DNA of 64,000 nucleotides from Enterovibrio gelatinilyticus (GCF_028683095.1 NZ_JAJUBC010000024.1:20991-84990); one strand, 5' to 3'; counted from the first letter of the stretch, positions 38,243-49,016 are shown. Notes: generated from the letters alone by a model not told the origin. Program-made: numbers and translations.

Positions 38243-39160
38243 ATGAGCACCAATAAAGACCCATTGAATGACAACCTTAGTGATATCCGCGCCTTCGTCG
38301 CAATTGCCGAGTCCGGCAGCTTTTCCAAAGCAGCTGAAAAGCTCGGAGCATCGCGCGCGCACATGTCACGTCAGCTTAGTCAGCTAGAAAGCCGCCTCGG
38401 TGTGCAGCTCATTATTCGTACCACCCGTTCTCAACGTTTAACCACAGCGGGTGAAGCCTTCTTTACACGTTGCCAAGCAGCGATGATGCAAATTGATGAC
38501 GCCATTTCCGATGCCATTGATGATTCAGACCAATTGCGCGGACGCATCGCGGTGAATTGTGTAGGGGGGATATTGGGAGAATCACTGGTGGGCGACGTGA
38601 TCCACAGGTTCTGTTTTGACCACCCTGATATTCATGTTGAATTGGATTTCAGCAGCGAACGGGTTGATCTGATTGAGTCACGTTTCGACTTAGTACTGCG
38701 AATGGGCGCATTGAATGATTCACGATTGATTGGTCGTTACTTGGGTGACATTGAAATCGGCACCTATGCAGCGCCGCATTACTTGTCGCAACGTGGTCGT
38801 CTTGCACACCCCAGAGATTTACACAAACACGATTGCTTAACGGGGTCAGTAACACGCTGGCGTTATGTGAAAGTGGACGAGCACTCTCAGCACGTCGATG
38901 TGGACGTGAAAGGCAATTTACAATGTAAAAACGGTCATGTGTTGATGAGTGCCTCGCTACAAGGTAACGGTATTTGTCGCCTCCCTGCACTTTACTGTGA
39001 AAGCCATGTACAAGCCGGAAGATTGGAGAACGTGTTTACCGATTGGGAAGTCGAGAAAGTGCCGCTGTATTTGCTTTATCACAAAGACCGCCACCAGCCA
39101 AAACGATTAAAAGCCTTGATACAAAAGATGGTTGCTGAAGTGCCACCTCAGCTTTCTTAA
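38243..39160 (+). CDS. LysR-family transcriptional regulator
   Basis: A 305-residue regulator. Residues ~11-70 form the winged helix (IRAFVAIAESGSFSKAAEKLG, then SRAHMSRQLSQLESRLGVQL). Residues ~90-300 are a substrate-binding-like effector domain of the CrgA/YhjC type. It is divergent from the SDR gene at 37409 and probably regulates it and itself; the effector is unknown. The start codon is the first ATG after the divergent promoter region. Confidence 0.92.
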   Translation: MSTNKDPLNDNLSDIRAFVAIAESGSFSKAAEKLGASRAHMSRQLSQLESRLGVQLIIRTTRSQRLTTAGEAFFTRCQAAMMQIDDAISDAIDDSDQLRGRIAVNCVGGILGESLVGDVIHRFCFDHPDIHVELDFSSERVDLIESRFDLVLRMGALNDSRLIGRYLGDIEIGTYAAPHYLSQRGRLAHPRDLHKHDCLTGSVTRWRYVKVDEHSQHVDVDVKGNLQCKNGHVLMSASLQGNGICRLPALYCESHVQAGRLENVFTDWEVEKVPLYLLYHKDRHQPKRLKALIQKMVAEVPPQLS

Positions 39161-39217
39161 TTGTCACCTTCTCTGACCTCACTTCTCGTTCTACCTCAAA
39201 TAATTTATGGCGTATAC

Positions 39218-39243
39218 AACAAGTAAGTACCTGCTTACTTGTT
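39218..39243. repeat. Perfect inverted repeat, 10-bp arms
   Basis: AACAAGTAAG and CTTACTTGTT surround TACCTG. It lies 58 bases after the LysR stop and directly upstream of the shared terminator. No run of T follows, so it may form a second stem at the transcript end. Confidence 0.45.
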
Positions 39244-39256
39244 ACTGGCAGGCATA

Positions 39257-39285
39257 AAAAAGCCACGCTGCTCAGGCGTGGCTTT
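39257..39285. terminator. Terminator between LysR and the DMT gene
   Basis: A 7-bp GC-rich stem GCCACGC / GCGTGGC extended by A-T pairs (AAA / TTT), with a TGCTCAG loop. The flanks are A residues on one side and T residues on the other, so it can serve both converging genes. Confidence 0.8.
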
Positions 39286-39343
39286 GGCATTCTTTTTTGG
39301 GAGAGAGGGACTAAGCTCTGTTATTGTCTGTAACTTTGATGCT

Positions 39344-40423
39344 TTACGTTGTTCCTGTAACTTTCTTTTGAGCGCCAACGTGTTCGTAATACACTGACGT
39401 CTCTCTTGTTTCCTCTCCACTCAACAACACATCATCAGCAGGTAGCACGATGTTATCCGCCATCGCAGATTTTTCGGCCAATGCAATATCATCATCTTGT
39501 GTACGCATGTCTTCCGTTAAGCTCGCAAACGTTGTCTCTGTCGCCAATGCTTCTTCTCGGGCAGCTCGCTTTGTTTTGCGCTTTTCAAGGCCAGCAAGCC
39601 AGATAAGAGGCACAACAATCAACGAGGTGCCGACAATCATCAGCATGTCTGGTACTTCTCCAAATAGGACAAGGCCGACGCCAACCGCGCAGACAAGGCC
39701 GCTGTATTCAGCACTCGCTATCTTGTTGCTTTCCGCGGCGCGGTAAGCAATTACACACGTGGCGGCATACACCAAAATAAACGCGGTTGAGCCAGACGCG
39801 CGCAGGAATAAATCCATGCTAAAAGGCGCGCCTTCATACAATGCCAACCCTAATGCGATAGGAATACCGATCAGGTTATGTAGCAACAAGGTTTGCGGCA
39901 CAGTTTGCTCTCGCGGAATTTTCGGGATCAACAAGTTGTTCACCGCCAGCGTCACTGCCACGATCATCGCTGAAATAGCCGCCCAGCTTAGCTCTGTCGG
40001 GCGCACCAAGATGAGCACGCCAATAAAGCCCACAACAGCTGCAGCAATGGATGCCGACGACAGTTTTTCTCGCAAGAACATAGCCGCCAACGGAAGCATG
40101 ATCAAGGGTGCTGCATAGAAGATCGCGTTCGCCGTGGCCAATGGTAAGGTCGTTAACGCAATCACCGAGAAGAACACGCCCACCAACCACACATGGGCGC
40201 GAAGAAAGTGCCATTTAAGCCCAAGTGTCAGATTTTTCTTCGGTGCCGTTAAACAGAAAGGAAGCAAAATGAGAACGGCTGACACCTGACGAAACAAAGC
40301 AAATTGGAAGATAGCGCCGTCAGGCCCTCCTTCCATCGTTTTAACCAGCGCATCAGAAAATGTCGCGCTAAGGTTACCAATAACCAACAAGGTCATGGCC
40401 ATCCCAATTGAAATATTACGCAT
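39344..40423 (-). CDS. DMT-family (EamA) transporter with hydrophilic C-terminal tail
   Basis: A 359-residue inner-membrane protein with ten predicted helices in two EamA halves (residues ~5-140 and ~150-285; ANAIFYAAPLIMLPLAAMFLREKLS is the typical end of the first half). The last ~70 residues are hydrophilic and charged (KRKTKRAAREEALATE), longer than usual, and their role is unknown. CAGGAG lies 9 bases before the ATG. It is divergent from the LysR gene at 40628. DMT exporters carry amino acids or other metabolites; the substrate is not readable here. Confidence 0.9.
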   Translation of the reverse strand: MRNISIGMAMTLLVIGNLSATFSDALVKTMEGGPDGAIFQFALFRQVSAVLILLPFCLTAPKKNLTLGLKWHFLRAHVWLVGVFFSVIALTTLPLATANAIFYAAPLIMLPLAAMFLREKLSSASIAAAVVGFIGVLILVRPTELSWAAISAMIVAVTLAVNNLLIPKIPREQTVPQTLLLHNLIGIPIALGLALYEGAPFSMDLFLRASGSTAFILVYAATCVIAYRAAESNKIASAEYSGLVCAVGVGLVLFGEVPDMLMIVGTSLIVVPLIWLAGLEKRKTKRAAREEALATETTFASLTEDMRTQDDDIALAEKSAMADNIVLPADDVLLSGEETRETSVYYEHVGAQKKVTGTT

Positions 40424-40627
40424 GATAAAGGCTCCTGTTCATGTCGTATTTCCTCTCTCACGATGTTGCGACGTTCAGATTAGCGAATTGAGTTATCGCT
40501 ATTCAGACAGCAACCTCTCGAGATTAAGGGCCCAAAGATCAAATACAGATCACAGAATGGGCATAGTAGCGCCGCTTTAGCATGACGTATAATGATGAAA
40601 ATTCGCTATTCATGAGTTTTTTAGATA

Positions 40628-41509
40628 ATGAAGTTTCCCCCACTCCGAGCAGTGCAATATTTTGAAGTGGTTGCTCGGCTCAACAGTTTTTCTAAAGCAG
40701 CCGAAAAACTCAGCGTCACCCAGAGTGCTGTGAGCCACCAAATCCGCTTGTTGGAAGATTTTTTGGGCGAATCTTTGTTTGATCGTCAAGGCCGCTTGTT
40801 GCAACTCACACCCGTCGGTCAGCGTTATTATGATGATGTGGCAGACCCACTACAGGCCATTGCCCGTGCCAGTCACCAAGTCAGAGAAGGGGTTTCAGGC
40901 CAACTTAGGCTTGCCGTCTTTAGCTCTTTAGCCGTGAAATGGCTGATGCCGCAATTGTCTGATTTTCGACAGCAGCACCCAGAAATAGACCTTGCGCTAG
41001 AAATGTTTGCCGACCATCCCCACCTTTCCGACAAACTGGCAGATTGCTTCATTGTCGATTTTGAACCGGGTCGTAACTACCAATATGACTTGCTGTACAA
41101 AGAGTACCTTTACCCTGTTTGTAGCAACAAAATTTGGCAGCAGATTAAAGACAAGCCCCTACCTGACGCCCTTTGGGACTACCCGCTATTGTCTGTTACG
41201 TCATTGATGGAAAACGACTGGGCGCAATGGTGCAAATTGGGCGGTTTTTCGTTACCTAATCACGTAAAAATTCATTCTTTTAGCCATATGCTGCTTGCCA
41301 CGGAAGCGGCGCGATATGAGCATGGTATTACTTTTTTGAATTACTATTTCATGAACGAAATCGACCGCGAGCAACTAGTGCGTATTCCAATGCATGAGAT
41401 GCCCACAGGCGACAGTTTGTATTTTGTTTATAAGAAGCATCGAGCCCGTCAACCTGAAATCCTAAAACTCGGGCGCTGGTTGCAACAAATCTCCACGCAA
41501 GAAGAGTGA
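40628..41509 (+). CDS. LysR-family regulator (GcvA-like)
   Basis: A 293-residue LysR protein. The helix-turn-helix is in residues ~4-63 (RAVQYFEVVARLNSFSKAAE followed by LSVTQSAVSHQIRLLEDFLG). The effector domain (~90-290) is of the GcvA type. It is divergent from the DMT exporter at 39344 across 204 bases, so it most likely controls that gene. No ligand can be inferred. Confidence 0.92.
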   Translation: MKFPPLRAVQYFEVVARLNSFSKAAEKLSVTQSAVSHQIRLLEDFLGESLFDRQGRLLQLTPVGQRYYDDVADPLQAIARASHQVREGVSGQLRLAVFSSLAVKWLMPQLSDFRQQHPEIDLALEMFADHPHLSDKLADCFIVDFEPGRNYQYDLLYKEYLYPVCSNKIWQQIKDKPLPDALWDYPLLSVTSLMENDWAQWCKLGGFSLPNHVKIHSFSHMLLATEAARYEHGITFLNYYFMNEIDREQLVRIPMHEMPTGDSLYFVYKKHRARQPEILKLGRWLQQISTQEE

Positions 41510-41690
41510 GGAACTAATAAACTATTCTCCCCAAAGACTCATCAAAGTTTACGAAGCCATCTCCCCCTCAATCATGCAAGTAGTGCTTGTCTAAACATGC
41601 ATTTAGATAAAATACGTCTAAACTCAAATGTGAGCCATCGCTAACTTTTGAGTTTTTATTCTTATTTATGATGCAGTGAGAATTTAAGGA

Positions 41691-42311
41691 ATGAAGCATT
41701 TAACCAAGATTTATGCTCGCCCAATCAAGCGACCTTTGAATCTTAATGTCACCCTATTCATCACCCTCATCGCGTGGGCAACTGCATGGCCGGCACTTGC
41801 CGCTAACACCTCAAAAGCAGCCAATATTGATTATGGATACTCAAAATTGTACGGCGAGCTGACCCCCACTCAGGTTTACTCGTTGGTAAAAAACATCGAC
41901 TCGATGGTCATGCACTACGCGTATCGATACCAACCCAAGTTAACCAGCAAGCTGCCACGAAAAATTGTGCCCGTAAACGGCTACCGACCGGAACAAGTCT
42001 TCGTCGCTCTTGGCAAGCTCAGCGACGATATCGATGTCTTCGCTAAACAACAGAATGTTGAACCCGTCAAACGCATCAAGCGCGAGGCTAAAGAGGCGAT
42101 TCCCGCCGAAGTATTTTTACTGGCTGGCGCCAGTTTAGACACATTCTCTGAAGCGCTAGCGGTACTTGAACCCACGAATACGTTTGGCGATTTCTACTCG
42201 CAACGAACCTATTCACGAGACAAAACACCGTCCGATGTTTATGCCCTTGTCGATCTGATCAACAGAAAGCTGACCATCTTGCTTGGTCAACCATTAGAAC
42301 TCAGTGAGTGA
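41691..42311 (+). CDS. Periplasmic protein of unknown function, coupled to a chemoreceptor
   Basis: The 206-residue product has a signal peptide ([15 protein letters not shown], cleavage near 38) and a helical mature domain: [44 protein letters not shown], and a third similar helix pair near the end ([21 protein letters not shown]). The three repeated PxxVYxLV-type segments look like an internal duplication. Its stop is 7 bases before the ATG of the following chemoreceptor, so the two are translated together. It may be a periplasmic ligand-binding partner. No family is recognised. Confidence 0.75.
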   Translation: MKHLTKIYARPIKRPLNLNVTLFITLIAWATAWPALAANTSKAANIDYGYSKLYGELTPTQVYSLVKNIDSMVMHYAYRYQPKLTSKLPRKIVPVNGYRPEQVFVALGKLSDDIDVFAKQQNVEPVKRIKREAKEAIPAEVFLLAGASLDTFSEALAVLEPTNTFGDFYSQRTYSRDKTPSDVYALVDLINRKLTILLGQPLELSE

Positions 42312-42318
42312 AGAATTC

Positions 42319-45213
42319 ATGAATCGTCGATATTTCCGCTACACGATTGGTAAACGCCTAGTCCTTGGTTTTGGCTTGATCATGACTATTTTGGTTGCCG
42401 CAGTCAGTTTGTCTAATCAACGTCTCGCTGATGTCAATATCCTTGAGCGTGAGCTTGTTGATAAGACATTCCCTGCCACGTTGGCGAGCAATCAGTTGGT
42501 TGCGGAGGTAAACCGATCTTTGGCGATCTTGCGCGGATATGTGGTTCTTGGCGATGATGAATTTTTGTCAAAACGGCAAACCACATGGGAAAACATCGAG
42601 GAACAACTCGTCGTCCTTAGCCAGGCTATCAGTAGTTCACATATTAATAACGACAAATACATGGCCAAAATAGAGACGTTAAAAGACAACCTTCGTCTGT
42701 ATCGCGCAGCGCAAGATGACATAGAACGCATCGCGCATACAGCAGATGAACAGCCCGCCATGAAGATCTATGCCGAACAGGTTGAACCCATCATGATGCG
42801 GTTGGTGTCTGCCATCAATCTACTCACCAGTATCGAACGGGACTTGCCCTCAACGCCAGAGCGTAAGGAGCTACTCGGATTATTTGCTGAATCAAGCGCT
42901 TCGTTTTCTCTGGGTCTTGCCGCCGCACGTTCATACCTTATTAGTGGCGAGGTCGTGTTTAAATCCACTTTTTTTGAAAAATGGACAACCAATGAAAACA
43001 ATCTCTTCGCCATCGAAGATAAAAAGCACCTTCTGACTCGCGAGCAAGCCAAGCTTTTCAGAGAATACAGTGATTATCGTGACCAGTTCTCGCCAGTGGT
43101 GATGCAAATGTTCGAGGTCAGAGATACTGAGCAGTGGAACATGTCTCAGTATCTCTTGGGCACAAAAGCGTCTCCACTCGCGACCCTATCCCTAACACTC
43201 ATCGAAGAAATCGTCTCCCTCCAAGAAGAAGCGCTAAACACTGACGTGAAAACACTCGACAATCTAAACAAGGAGATCACCACCGTTCTCGCTCTAACGG
43301 GCGTGGTTGGGGTCATTTTGGGTATTGTCATTGCTGTATTGATTACGCGCTCAGTTACAACCCCTCTTACAAAAATGACGCGTAGCCTTAAACAAATATC
43401 AAGAACAGGGGATTATTCACTTCGCCTTACTGTGAAAGGGAATGACGAAATCAGCCAGTCGTCCGCCGCATTCAATTCCCTGATGGATGCGACACAAAAT
43501 GCCCTCAGTGAAATCAATACAGTGATGGCGCGAATTTCTGAAGGTGACCTCAGTGTTCGCATTCAAGGTGACTATTGTGGTGACCTTCTTTCAATCAAAG
43601 AAGCCACCAACCTTTCTCTCAACAATGCAGAATTGGCAGAACAAGCAAAGCGTGATTATGAACATACATCACGTATCATTGCTGAGGAAAATGCTCAGGT
43701 TAGACAAGCGTTAGATGGTGTCTCAAACAACATCATGCTGGCAAACAACGACAATGAAGTCATTTACCTCAATGAAGCAGCATCCGCGATGTTACGTGAA
43801 GCAAAAAGCGATTTCTCACAAGAAATCAAAGGATTCAATCCAGATGACATCATCGGAAAATCCATTGATGCATTCCACCGCCACCCGGCCAAGCAGCGTA
43901 AAATCCTCTCATCACTTTCGCAACCATTCTCCAGCGAATTTTGTGTGGGCAATAAAGTCATGACCATAAATGCAATGCCAATGCGGAATATTAATGGGGA
44001 TCGTATTGGAACCGCGATTGAATGGAAAGATCGTACTGCAGAAGTCGCGATTGAGCGTGAAATTGCCGAAGTAGTGTCTCGTGCCACACGAGGGGAATTT
44101 GGTCAGCGTATTGAGTTGGCAGGCAAAGAGGGTTTTTTCTATAACTTAGCGGAAGGCCTGAACTTACTGACGGAAAATGTCGATAACTCTCTGGCTGATA
44201 TGCAACACATATTGGCAGCCATGGCTAAGGGCGATCTCACTCAGCAGGTTGAGAAGGATTACAGTGGCCGACTTGCCCAGCTTAAAAAAGACACCAATCA
44301 GACCATCGACAAATTGACTGACGTCATCCATAGCATTCGTGAAACCAGTTCGACAGTCGCTGCGTCTTCGCGAGAGATAGTCACCGGCAACCAAGATTTA
44401 AGCGCACGAACTGAAGCACAAGCAACGTCTTTGCAGTCCACCGCCGCAAGTATGGAGCAAATGACTGGGACAGTGAAACACAGTGCAGAGAATGCCTTTT
44501 CAACAAAAATGGTCAGCATGAAAGCGCGCGCCAAAGCGCGTGAGGGCGGCCATACCATTTCACGAACCATTGATGCGATGCGTGACATTACGGAGGCCAG
44601 CGACGAAATCACCCAAATCACCACTGTCATTGACGGAATAGCCTTTCAGACCAATTTGTTGGCATTGAATGCGGCTGTTGAAGCTGCTCGCGCAGGAGAA
44701 CAAGGGCGAGGGTTCGCCGTCGTCGCGGGTGAAGTACGTAATCTTGCTCAACGCTCAGCTAACGCAGCTAAAGCGATAAAAGATCTGATTGAAGCCAGTA
44801 AGAAAAAAGTGGCCATTGGTTCTGACTTGGTTGAAGAGTCTGGAAAAACCCTGACAGAAATCGTCGCCATGGTTGAAGATGTTGGCAGCAAAATGGAAGA
44901 GATATCAGATGCTGCACAAGAGCAAAGTGTGGGCATTGAACAAGTTAACTTGGCCATCGCCAAAATGGACGACATGACGCAGCAAAATGCGGCGCTTGTG
45001 CAGCAAGCAACAACGGCCAGTGAAAGCATGTGGCATTTGTCGCAAGACATGACTGAAATGCTGGCCTTCTTTGCCTTGCCAAACCATACCACAGAGCTAA
45101 GCAATCAAGATCATGACACGACAAACTCAATTGCCGATCACCTGATTTTTGACGACGAAGATGAGGATGATGATGAAGGAAGCAATATCAGCAAAGGTAC
45201 GAGCGAATTTTAA
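42319..45213 (+). CDS. Methyl-accepting chemotaxis protein with HAMP and PAS domains
   Basis: A 964-residue transmembrane chemoreceptor. Membrane helices at ~12-30 and ~320-342 enclose a helical periplasmic sensor of about 290 residues. HAMP (~343-395), a second HAMP-like segment (~400-450), PAS (~465-585) and another HAMP-like region (~595-690) precede the signalling domain. The tip reads [20 protein letters not shown]. The C terminus is very acidic ([10 protein letters not shown]) and has no CheR-tethering pentapeptide. The ATG at 42319 is preferred, with GTGAAG upstream; a GTG at 42304 would overlap the preceding gene. It is probably co-expressed with the periplasmic protein before it. Confidence 0.93.
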   Translation: MNRRYFRYTIGKRLVLGFGLIMTILVAAVSLSNQRLADVNILERELVDKTFPATLASNQLVAEVNRSLAILRGYVVLGDDEFLSKRQTTWENIEEQLVVLSQAISSSHINNDKYMAKIETLKDNLRLYRAAQDDIERIAHTADEQPAMKIYAEQVEPIMMRLVSAINLLTSIERDLPSTPERKELLGLFAESSASFSLGLAAARSYLISGEVVFKSTFFEKWTTNENNLFAIEDKKHLLTREQAKLFREYSDYRDQFSPVVMQMFEVRDTEQWNMSQYLLGTKASPLATLSLTLIEEIVSLQEEALNTDVKTLDNLNKEITTVLALTGVVGVILGIVIAVLITRSVTTPLTKMTRSLKQISRTGDYSLRLTVKGNDEISQSSAAFNSLMDATQNALSEINTVMARISEGDLSVRIQGDYCGDLLSIKEATNLSLNNAELAEQAKRDYEHTSRIIAEENAQVRQALDGVSNNIMLANNDNEVIYLNEAASAMLREAKSDFSQEIKGFNPDDIIGKSIDAFHRHPAKQRKILSSLSQPFSSEFCVGNKVMTINAMPMRNINGDRIGTAIEWKDRTAEVAIEREIAEVVSRATRGEFGQRIELAGKEGFFYNLAEGLNLLTENVDNSLADMQHILAAMAKGDLTQQVEKDYSGRLAQLKKDTNQTIDKLTDVIHSIRETSSTVAASSREIVTGNQDLSARTEAQATSLQSTAASMEQMTGTVKHSAENAFSTKMVSMKARAKAREGGHTISRTIDAMRDITEASDEITQITTVIDGIAFQTNLLALNAAVEAARAGEQGRGFAVVAGEVRNLAQRSANAAKAIKDLIEASKKKVAIGSDLVEESGKTLTEIVAMVEDVGSKMEEISDAAQEQSVGIEQVNLAIAKMDDMTQQNAALVQQATTASESMWHLSQDMTEMLAFFALPNHTTELSNQDHDTTNSIADHLIFDDEDEDDDEGSNISKGTSEF

Positions 45214-45260
45214 AGTGATAACCTTGTAGAGGTCCATAGAGAGCCCATGTAGGGACCAAT

Positions 45261-45306
45261 CATCCTGCATCTTCAGATTGTTTAGGTAGCGTTGTTTGGG
45301 GGTATA
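45261..45306. repeat. MITE-like repeat, end-only copy 4
   Basis: CATCCTGCATCTTCAGATTG and GTTGTTTGGG-GGTATA match the right end of the element at 36679-36944, with a small duplication of TTGTTTRGGT. The rest of the element is absent. Confidence 0.5.
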
Positions 45307-45377
45307 GAGGTTAGTGCATCAACAAACAGCACAAAGGACGAGGTTGCTGCAATAAAAAGGCTCACTTACTGACATAA

Positions 45378-45401
45378 AAAAACGGACTTATGCCCGTTTT
45401 T
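45378..45401 (+). terminator. Terminator downstream of the chemoreceptor gene
   Basis: AAAAACGG and CCGTTTTT pair around a short loop (ACTTATGC), followed by TAG. It lies between two converging chemoreceptor genes, about 165 bases from the first and 90 from the second, and can act on both. Confidence 0.65.
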
Positions 45402-45488
45402 AGTAATTCGTAAAAGTCGCAATGCATCAAGGATATATATCAACGCATTTAACTAACCCACTGACATTACCTTAAGCCATTTTGACCA

Positions 45489-47921
45489 TTAACCTGCTTT
45501 CGTTTTAAAAAACGACACTAATTCTCGCTGCCCTTCCGCTTCAGCTAACAAATTCTCGCTGGCAGCTGTTGCCTCTTCCGCCAGACCTGCATTTTGCTGT
45601 GTCATGTTGTCCATCTCTGTCACTGCGCGATTTATCTCTGCAATGCCCTGCGACTGCTCGGTATTCGCCGTGCTCATATCATTGATCAAGGTCGATACGC
45701 TCTTTATAGCTTCGACAATCTCATCAAGATTCTCACCTGATTTTCTGACTAAATGTGTGCCATCTTTGGTCTTGTTAACGCTCGCGTTAATAAGCTCCTT
45801 GATTTCAACAGATGCCTTCGCACTTCGCTGCGCCAAATTTCGAACCTCACCGGCGACAACAGCGAATCCCCTTCCTTGTTCACCCGCACGGGCTGCTTCA
45901 ACAGCCGCATTCAATGCCAACAAGTTAGTCTGGAAGGCAATTTCATTGATCACACCGATAATGTCTGAGATCTGATTGCTCGATTTTTCAATTTCAGCCA
46001 TCGCGCCGATCGCTTCCGTGACCACTTTGCCGCCCAGTTCCGCCTTCTGCGTTGCTTCAGTGGCGAGCTTAACGGCATTTTGCGAGGTATCAGCATTTTG
46101 CTGTACTGTTGCAGTAATCTCTTGCATGCTTGCGGCAGTTTCTTCCAAGCTGGCCGCCTGACTTTCAGTTCTGTCACTCAAGTCGCTGGTTCCAAGCTTA
46201 ATTTCACGTGCCCCTGAGCTGACAGAGTTAGACGCTTTCACAATGTCTTTTACCAAGGTATTAAGATGAGCAATCATCGAATTAAGGGCATCACGTACAG
46301 GTTCAAATTCATCATCCAGTTTTTCAGAGATGGTATGATCAAGATCGCCCTTAGATAAAGACAACAAGCAATTACTGATCAAGGAGACTGCCCGCTTTTT
46401 CGCCGTAATATCAGACGCATACTTGACCACTTTGAATGGCTTGCCATTGATGTCACGAATCGGGTTGTAAGATGCCTGAATCCAGACTTCTCGCCCCCCT
46501 TTTGCGATACGTCGAAACTCTGCGCTTTCAAAATCCCCGCGATTGAGTTTCTCCCAAAACGCTTTGTACTCTGCCGAGTTACTCTCTTTGGGATCAACGA
46601 AGATGGAATGGTGAAGACCTTTCACTTCATTTAAGGTGTAACCCATCGCATTCAAAAAATTGTCATTGGCAGAAACAATCGTGCCGCTCATGTCAAATTC
46701 GATAACCGCTTGCGACTTCCCAATGGCTTCTATCTGACCTTCGAAATCAGCATTCTTCAATTTCTGTTTGGTAATATCAGTGGCGTATTTAACCACTTTG
46801 AAGGGTCGACCTGAGGCATCCATGATGGGGTTGTATGATGCCTGAATCCAAATCTCTCGCCCTCCTTTGCCAACACGCTTGTACTCACCGGCTTGAAACT
46901 CTCCTTTTGCAAGTCGCTTCCAAAAATCCTTATATTCGTTAGAAGAAGCCAAGGTGTGGGTGACAAACATGGAGTGATGCTTACCCTTTATCTCTTCCAG
47001 CTTGTAGCCCGTTGCATTGAGAAAGTTATCATTGGCATTGCGAATGGTGCCATCAAGTTCAAACTCAATGACCGCCTGCGACTTACCAATAGCCCGTATT
47101 TGCCCCGCAAAATCAGCGTTACGTAACTTGTGTTCGGTAATATCAGTGGCAAATTTCACTACTTTAAAGGGATTCCCTTCGTCATCAAAAATAGGATTGT
47201 AAGATGCACTGATCCACACTTCTTTTCCGCCCTTGCCTAAGCGCTTAAATTGCTCAGTCACCGTTTTGCCTGTGGCTAACGTTTCCCAAAATTTCTTGTA
47301 GTCAGCGGAGCGCGAAAACTCAGGTTCAACAAAAAGAGAGTGATGCTCCCCAACGATTTCTTTTAATGTGTATCCCATGACGCTCAAGAAGTTCTCATTT
47401 GCCATGAGAATATTCCCCTGCAAATCGAACTCGATCACCGCTTGAACCTTGTTTATCGCATCCATTTTCCCTGAGAAATCTACACTTTGGTTCTTTTCCT
47501 GAGTGATGTCTGCAGCAAACTTAACGACCTTCTCAACACTGCCATCTTCAGCAACAACCGGATTATAGGTCGCCTGTATCCAGACAATCACACCGTTTTT
47601 ACCACGCCGTTTATATTGTGAAGAAAAGGACTTTCCTTGGTTCAATTGCGCCCAAAAATCTCGATAATCCGACGAATTAGCATAAGAAGGTTCTACAAAT
47701 ATTGAATGGTGCTTACCTTCAATTTCTGAAAGTTGATATCCCATCACTTTCAGAAAGTTATCGTTGGCGGAAAGCACTTTTCCCAAGGGATCAAATTCAA
47801 TAATCGCTATCGATTTATCAAGCGCAGCGATCTTCGCCTTGGCATCGCTTCCAATGTCGGTGTGAGAGCCAATCACACTGCCTATGACTCGCTTCAAGTT
47901 TGATAGTATTGAGCTTTGCAT
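45489..47921 (-). CDS. Soluble chemoreceptor with four tandem PAS domains
   Basis: An 810-residue MCP with no membrane segment. Four PAS-PAC units of about 122 residues fill ~25-510. Each ends in a near-identical signature: GVIVWIQATYNPV, KEVWISASYNPI, REIWIQASYNPI and REVWIQASYNPI. Each also carries KGKHHSxF or GLHHSIF. The signalling domain (~565-805) has the tip [20 protein letters not shown] and ends FFKTKAG. PAS units of this kind often bind heme or FAD and sense redox or oxygen. The repetition extends to the DNA, so units could recombine. Confidence 0.94.
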   Translation of the reverse strand: MQSSILSNLKRVIGSVIGSHTDIGSDAKAKIAALDKSIAIIEFDPLGKVLSANDNFLKVMGYQLSEIEGKHHSIFVEPSYANSSDYRDFWAQLNQGKSFSSQYKRRGKNGVIVWIQATYNPVVAEDGSVEKVVKFAADITQEKNQSVDFSGKMDAINKVQAVIEFDLQGNILMANENFLSVMGYTLKEIVGEHHSLFVEPEFSRSADYKKFWETLATGKTVTEQFKRLGKGGKEVWISASYNPIFDDEGNPFKVVKFATDITEHKLRNADFAGQIRAIGKSQAVIEFELDGTIRNANDNFLNATGYKLEEIKGKHHSMFVTHTLASSNEYKDFWKRLAKGEFQAGEYKRVGKGGREIWIQASYNPIMDASGRPFKVVKYATDITKQKLKNADFEGQIEAIGKSQAVIEFDMSGTIVSANDNFLNAMGYTLNEVKGLHHSIFVDPKESNSAEYKAFWEKLNRGDFESAEFRRIAKGGREVWIQASYNPIRDINGKPFKVVKYASDITAKKRAVSLISNCLLSLSKGDLDHTISEKLDDEFEPVRDALNSMIAHLNTLVKDIVKASNSVSSGAREIKLGTSDLSDRTESQAASLEETAASMQEITATVQQNADTSQNAVKLATEATQKAELGGKVVTEAIGAMAEIEKSSNQISDIIGVINEIAFQTNLLALNAAVEAARAGEQGRGFAVVAGEVRNLAQRSAKASVEIKELINASVNKTKDGTHLVRKSGENLDEIVEAIKSVSTLINDMSTANTEQSQGIAEINRAVTEMDNMTQQNAGLAEEATAASENLLAEAEGQRELVSFFKTKAG

Positions 47922-48025
47922 TTACGCCTCTCCTATTCAGTTACTAGAATTCTAGTCGATGAGACACATTCTTCCTGCTAAGACTCGTTTTAAATCAATA
48001 ATATTTTGGGTGACTGCCCACAAAA

Positions 48026-48048
48026 AAAGCCAGCATCATGCTGGCTTT
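48026..48048 (-). terminator. Terminator of the 2OG-Fe(II) oxygenase gene
   Basis: AAAGCCAGCA and TGCTGGCTTT pair perfectly around TCA. On the minus strand it is followed by TTTTTGTG, 25 bases beyond the stop of the oxygenase gene. Confidence 0.85.
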
Positions 48049-48072
48049 GATATTTCATCAATGTTGAATTGA

Positions 48073-48912
48073 CTAAATCAGTCCCAACTCGCGTAGGCGC
48101 TCCATCAAGTAGCTGTCTGCGGTATAGCGCTCAGACAACACCACATCTGGCTTCGGGTGCAAAAATAGAGGTAAGGAAATACGAGATTTACGCATATCTA
48201 CACCTTCGGGATTAACCACACGGTGCGTGGTTGACGGAAAGTAACCGTCAGACGCTTCTTGCAACATGTCACCGATATTAATGATGAGGTTGCCAAAATC
48301 ACACGGAACCTCTAACCAGTCACCGTCTTTGCCTTTCACCTGCAAACCGGGTTCATTCGCTGCAGGTAGGATGGTTAACAAGTTGATATCTTCATGCGCT
48401 GCTGCACGAATTGCGCCTGGATCCTCATCACCTTGCATCGGCGGGTAATGTAAGACACGAAGCAACGTTTTGTCACTTCCATCAATCATGCTCGACAATG
48501 ATTGCGAGTAATGCTGAGAAACTTCCGCTGGGGAGTGAGCTTCCACCCATGCGAGGAGTTGTTGTGCCAAACCATTAGCCTGATCGTAATAATCTTGCAG
48601 CTCTTCTCTCAGTGCATCAGGGCACTGTCCCAACGGGTAATAGTGAAAGAACTCTTTGATGTCTTTTTGCTGCTGACCTTTGGCAACTTCAGACACGTTG
48701 CAAGGGAACAAACCATCTTGGCTTTCAGGGTTAAAACGAAATTGCATCTTGTCTTCACTGTCGAAGAACTGCTGCCAATTTTGATAGATAGACGCGACAA
48801 GGTCTTGGTTAATCGGGTGGTTTTTCAGTACGCCAAATCCTGTATTTCGCAGAGATTCAACAAAACGCGCCGCGGCATCGGGCGCGTTGAAATCGACGGC
48901 TTCCAATTTCAT
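48073..48912 (-). CDS. 2-oxoglutarate/Fe(II)-dependent oxygenase (isopenicillin N synthase-like)
   Basis: A 279-residue cytoplasmic enzyme. The N-terminal DIOX_N-like half (~1-110) includes GFGVLKNHPI. The catalytic half has the metal triad His-x-Asp in AAHEDINLL (~181-183) and the distal His in STTHRVVNP (~236), and the 2-oxoglutarate Arg in RISLPLF (~251). The substrate is unknown; some close relatives are annotated as oxidising small molecules. No biosynthetic gene cluster is adjacent, so it is best considered a stand-alone gene. Confidence 0.9.
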   Translation of the reverse strand: MKLEAVDFNAPDAAARFVESLRNTGFGVLKNHPINQDLVASIYQNWQQFFDSEDKMQFRFNPESQDGLFPCNVSEVAKGQQQKDIKEFFHYYPLGQCPDALREELQDYYDQANGLAQQLLAWVEAHSPAEVSQHYSQSLSSMIDGSDKTLLRVLHYPPMQGDEDPGAIRAAAHEDINLLTILPAANEPGLQVKGKDGDWLEVPCDFGNLIINIGDMLQEASDGYFPSTTHRVVNPEGVDMRKSRISLPLFLHPKPDVVLSERYTADSYLMERLRELGLI

Positions 48913-49016
48913 GGTGACTCACTTTCTTATGGTTTGTGATTGTTATATACCCACGTATGTCGAAACCTGTCGTGGGCATTTCAAGTATACTCAAACCACT
49001 CAATAAGGCAGAGGTG

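Noticed and set aside
44464..44580. Possible compensated frameshift in the chemoreceptor at the segment after [10 protein letters not shown]
   Set aside because: The residues differ from the usual pattern, but the frame stays open and heptad spacing is kept; nothing shows an actual shift.
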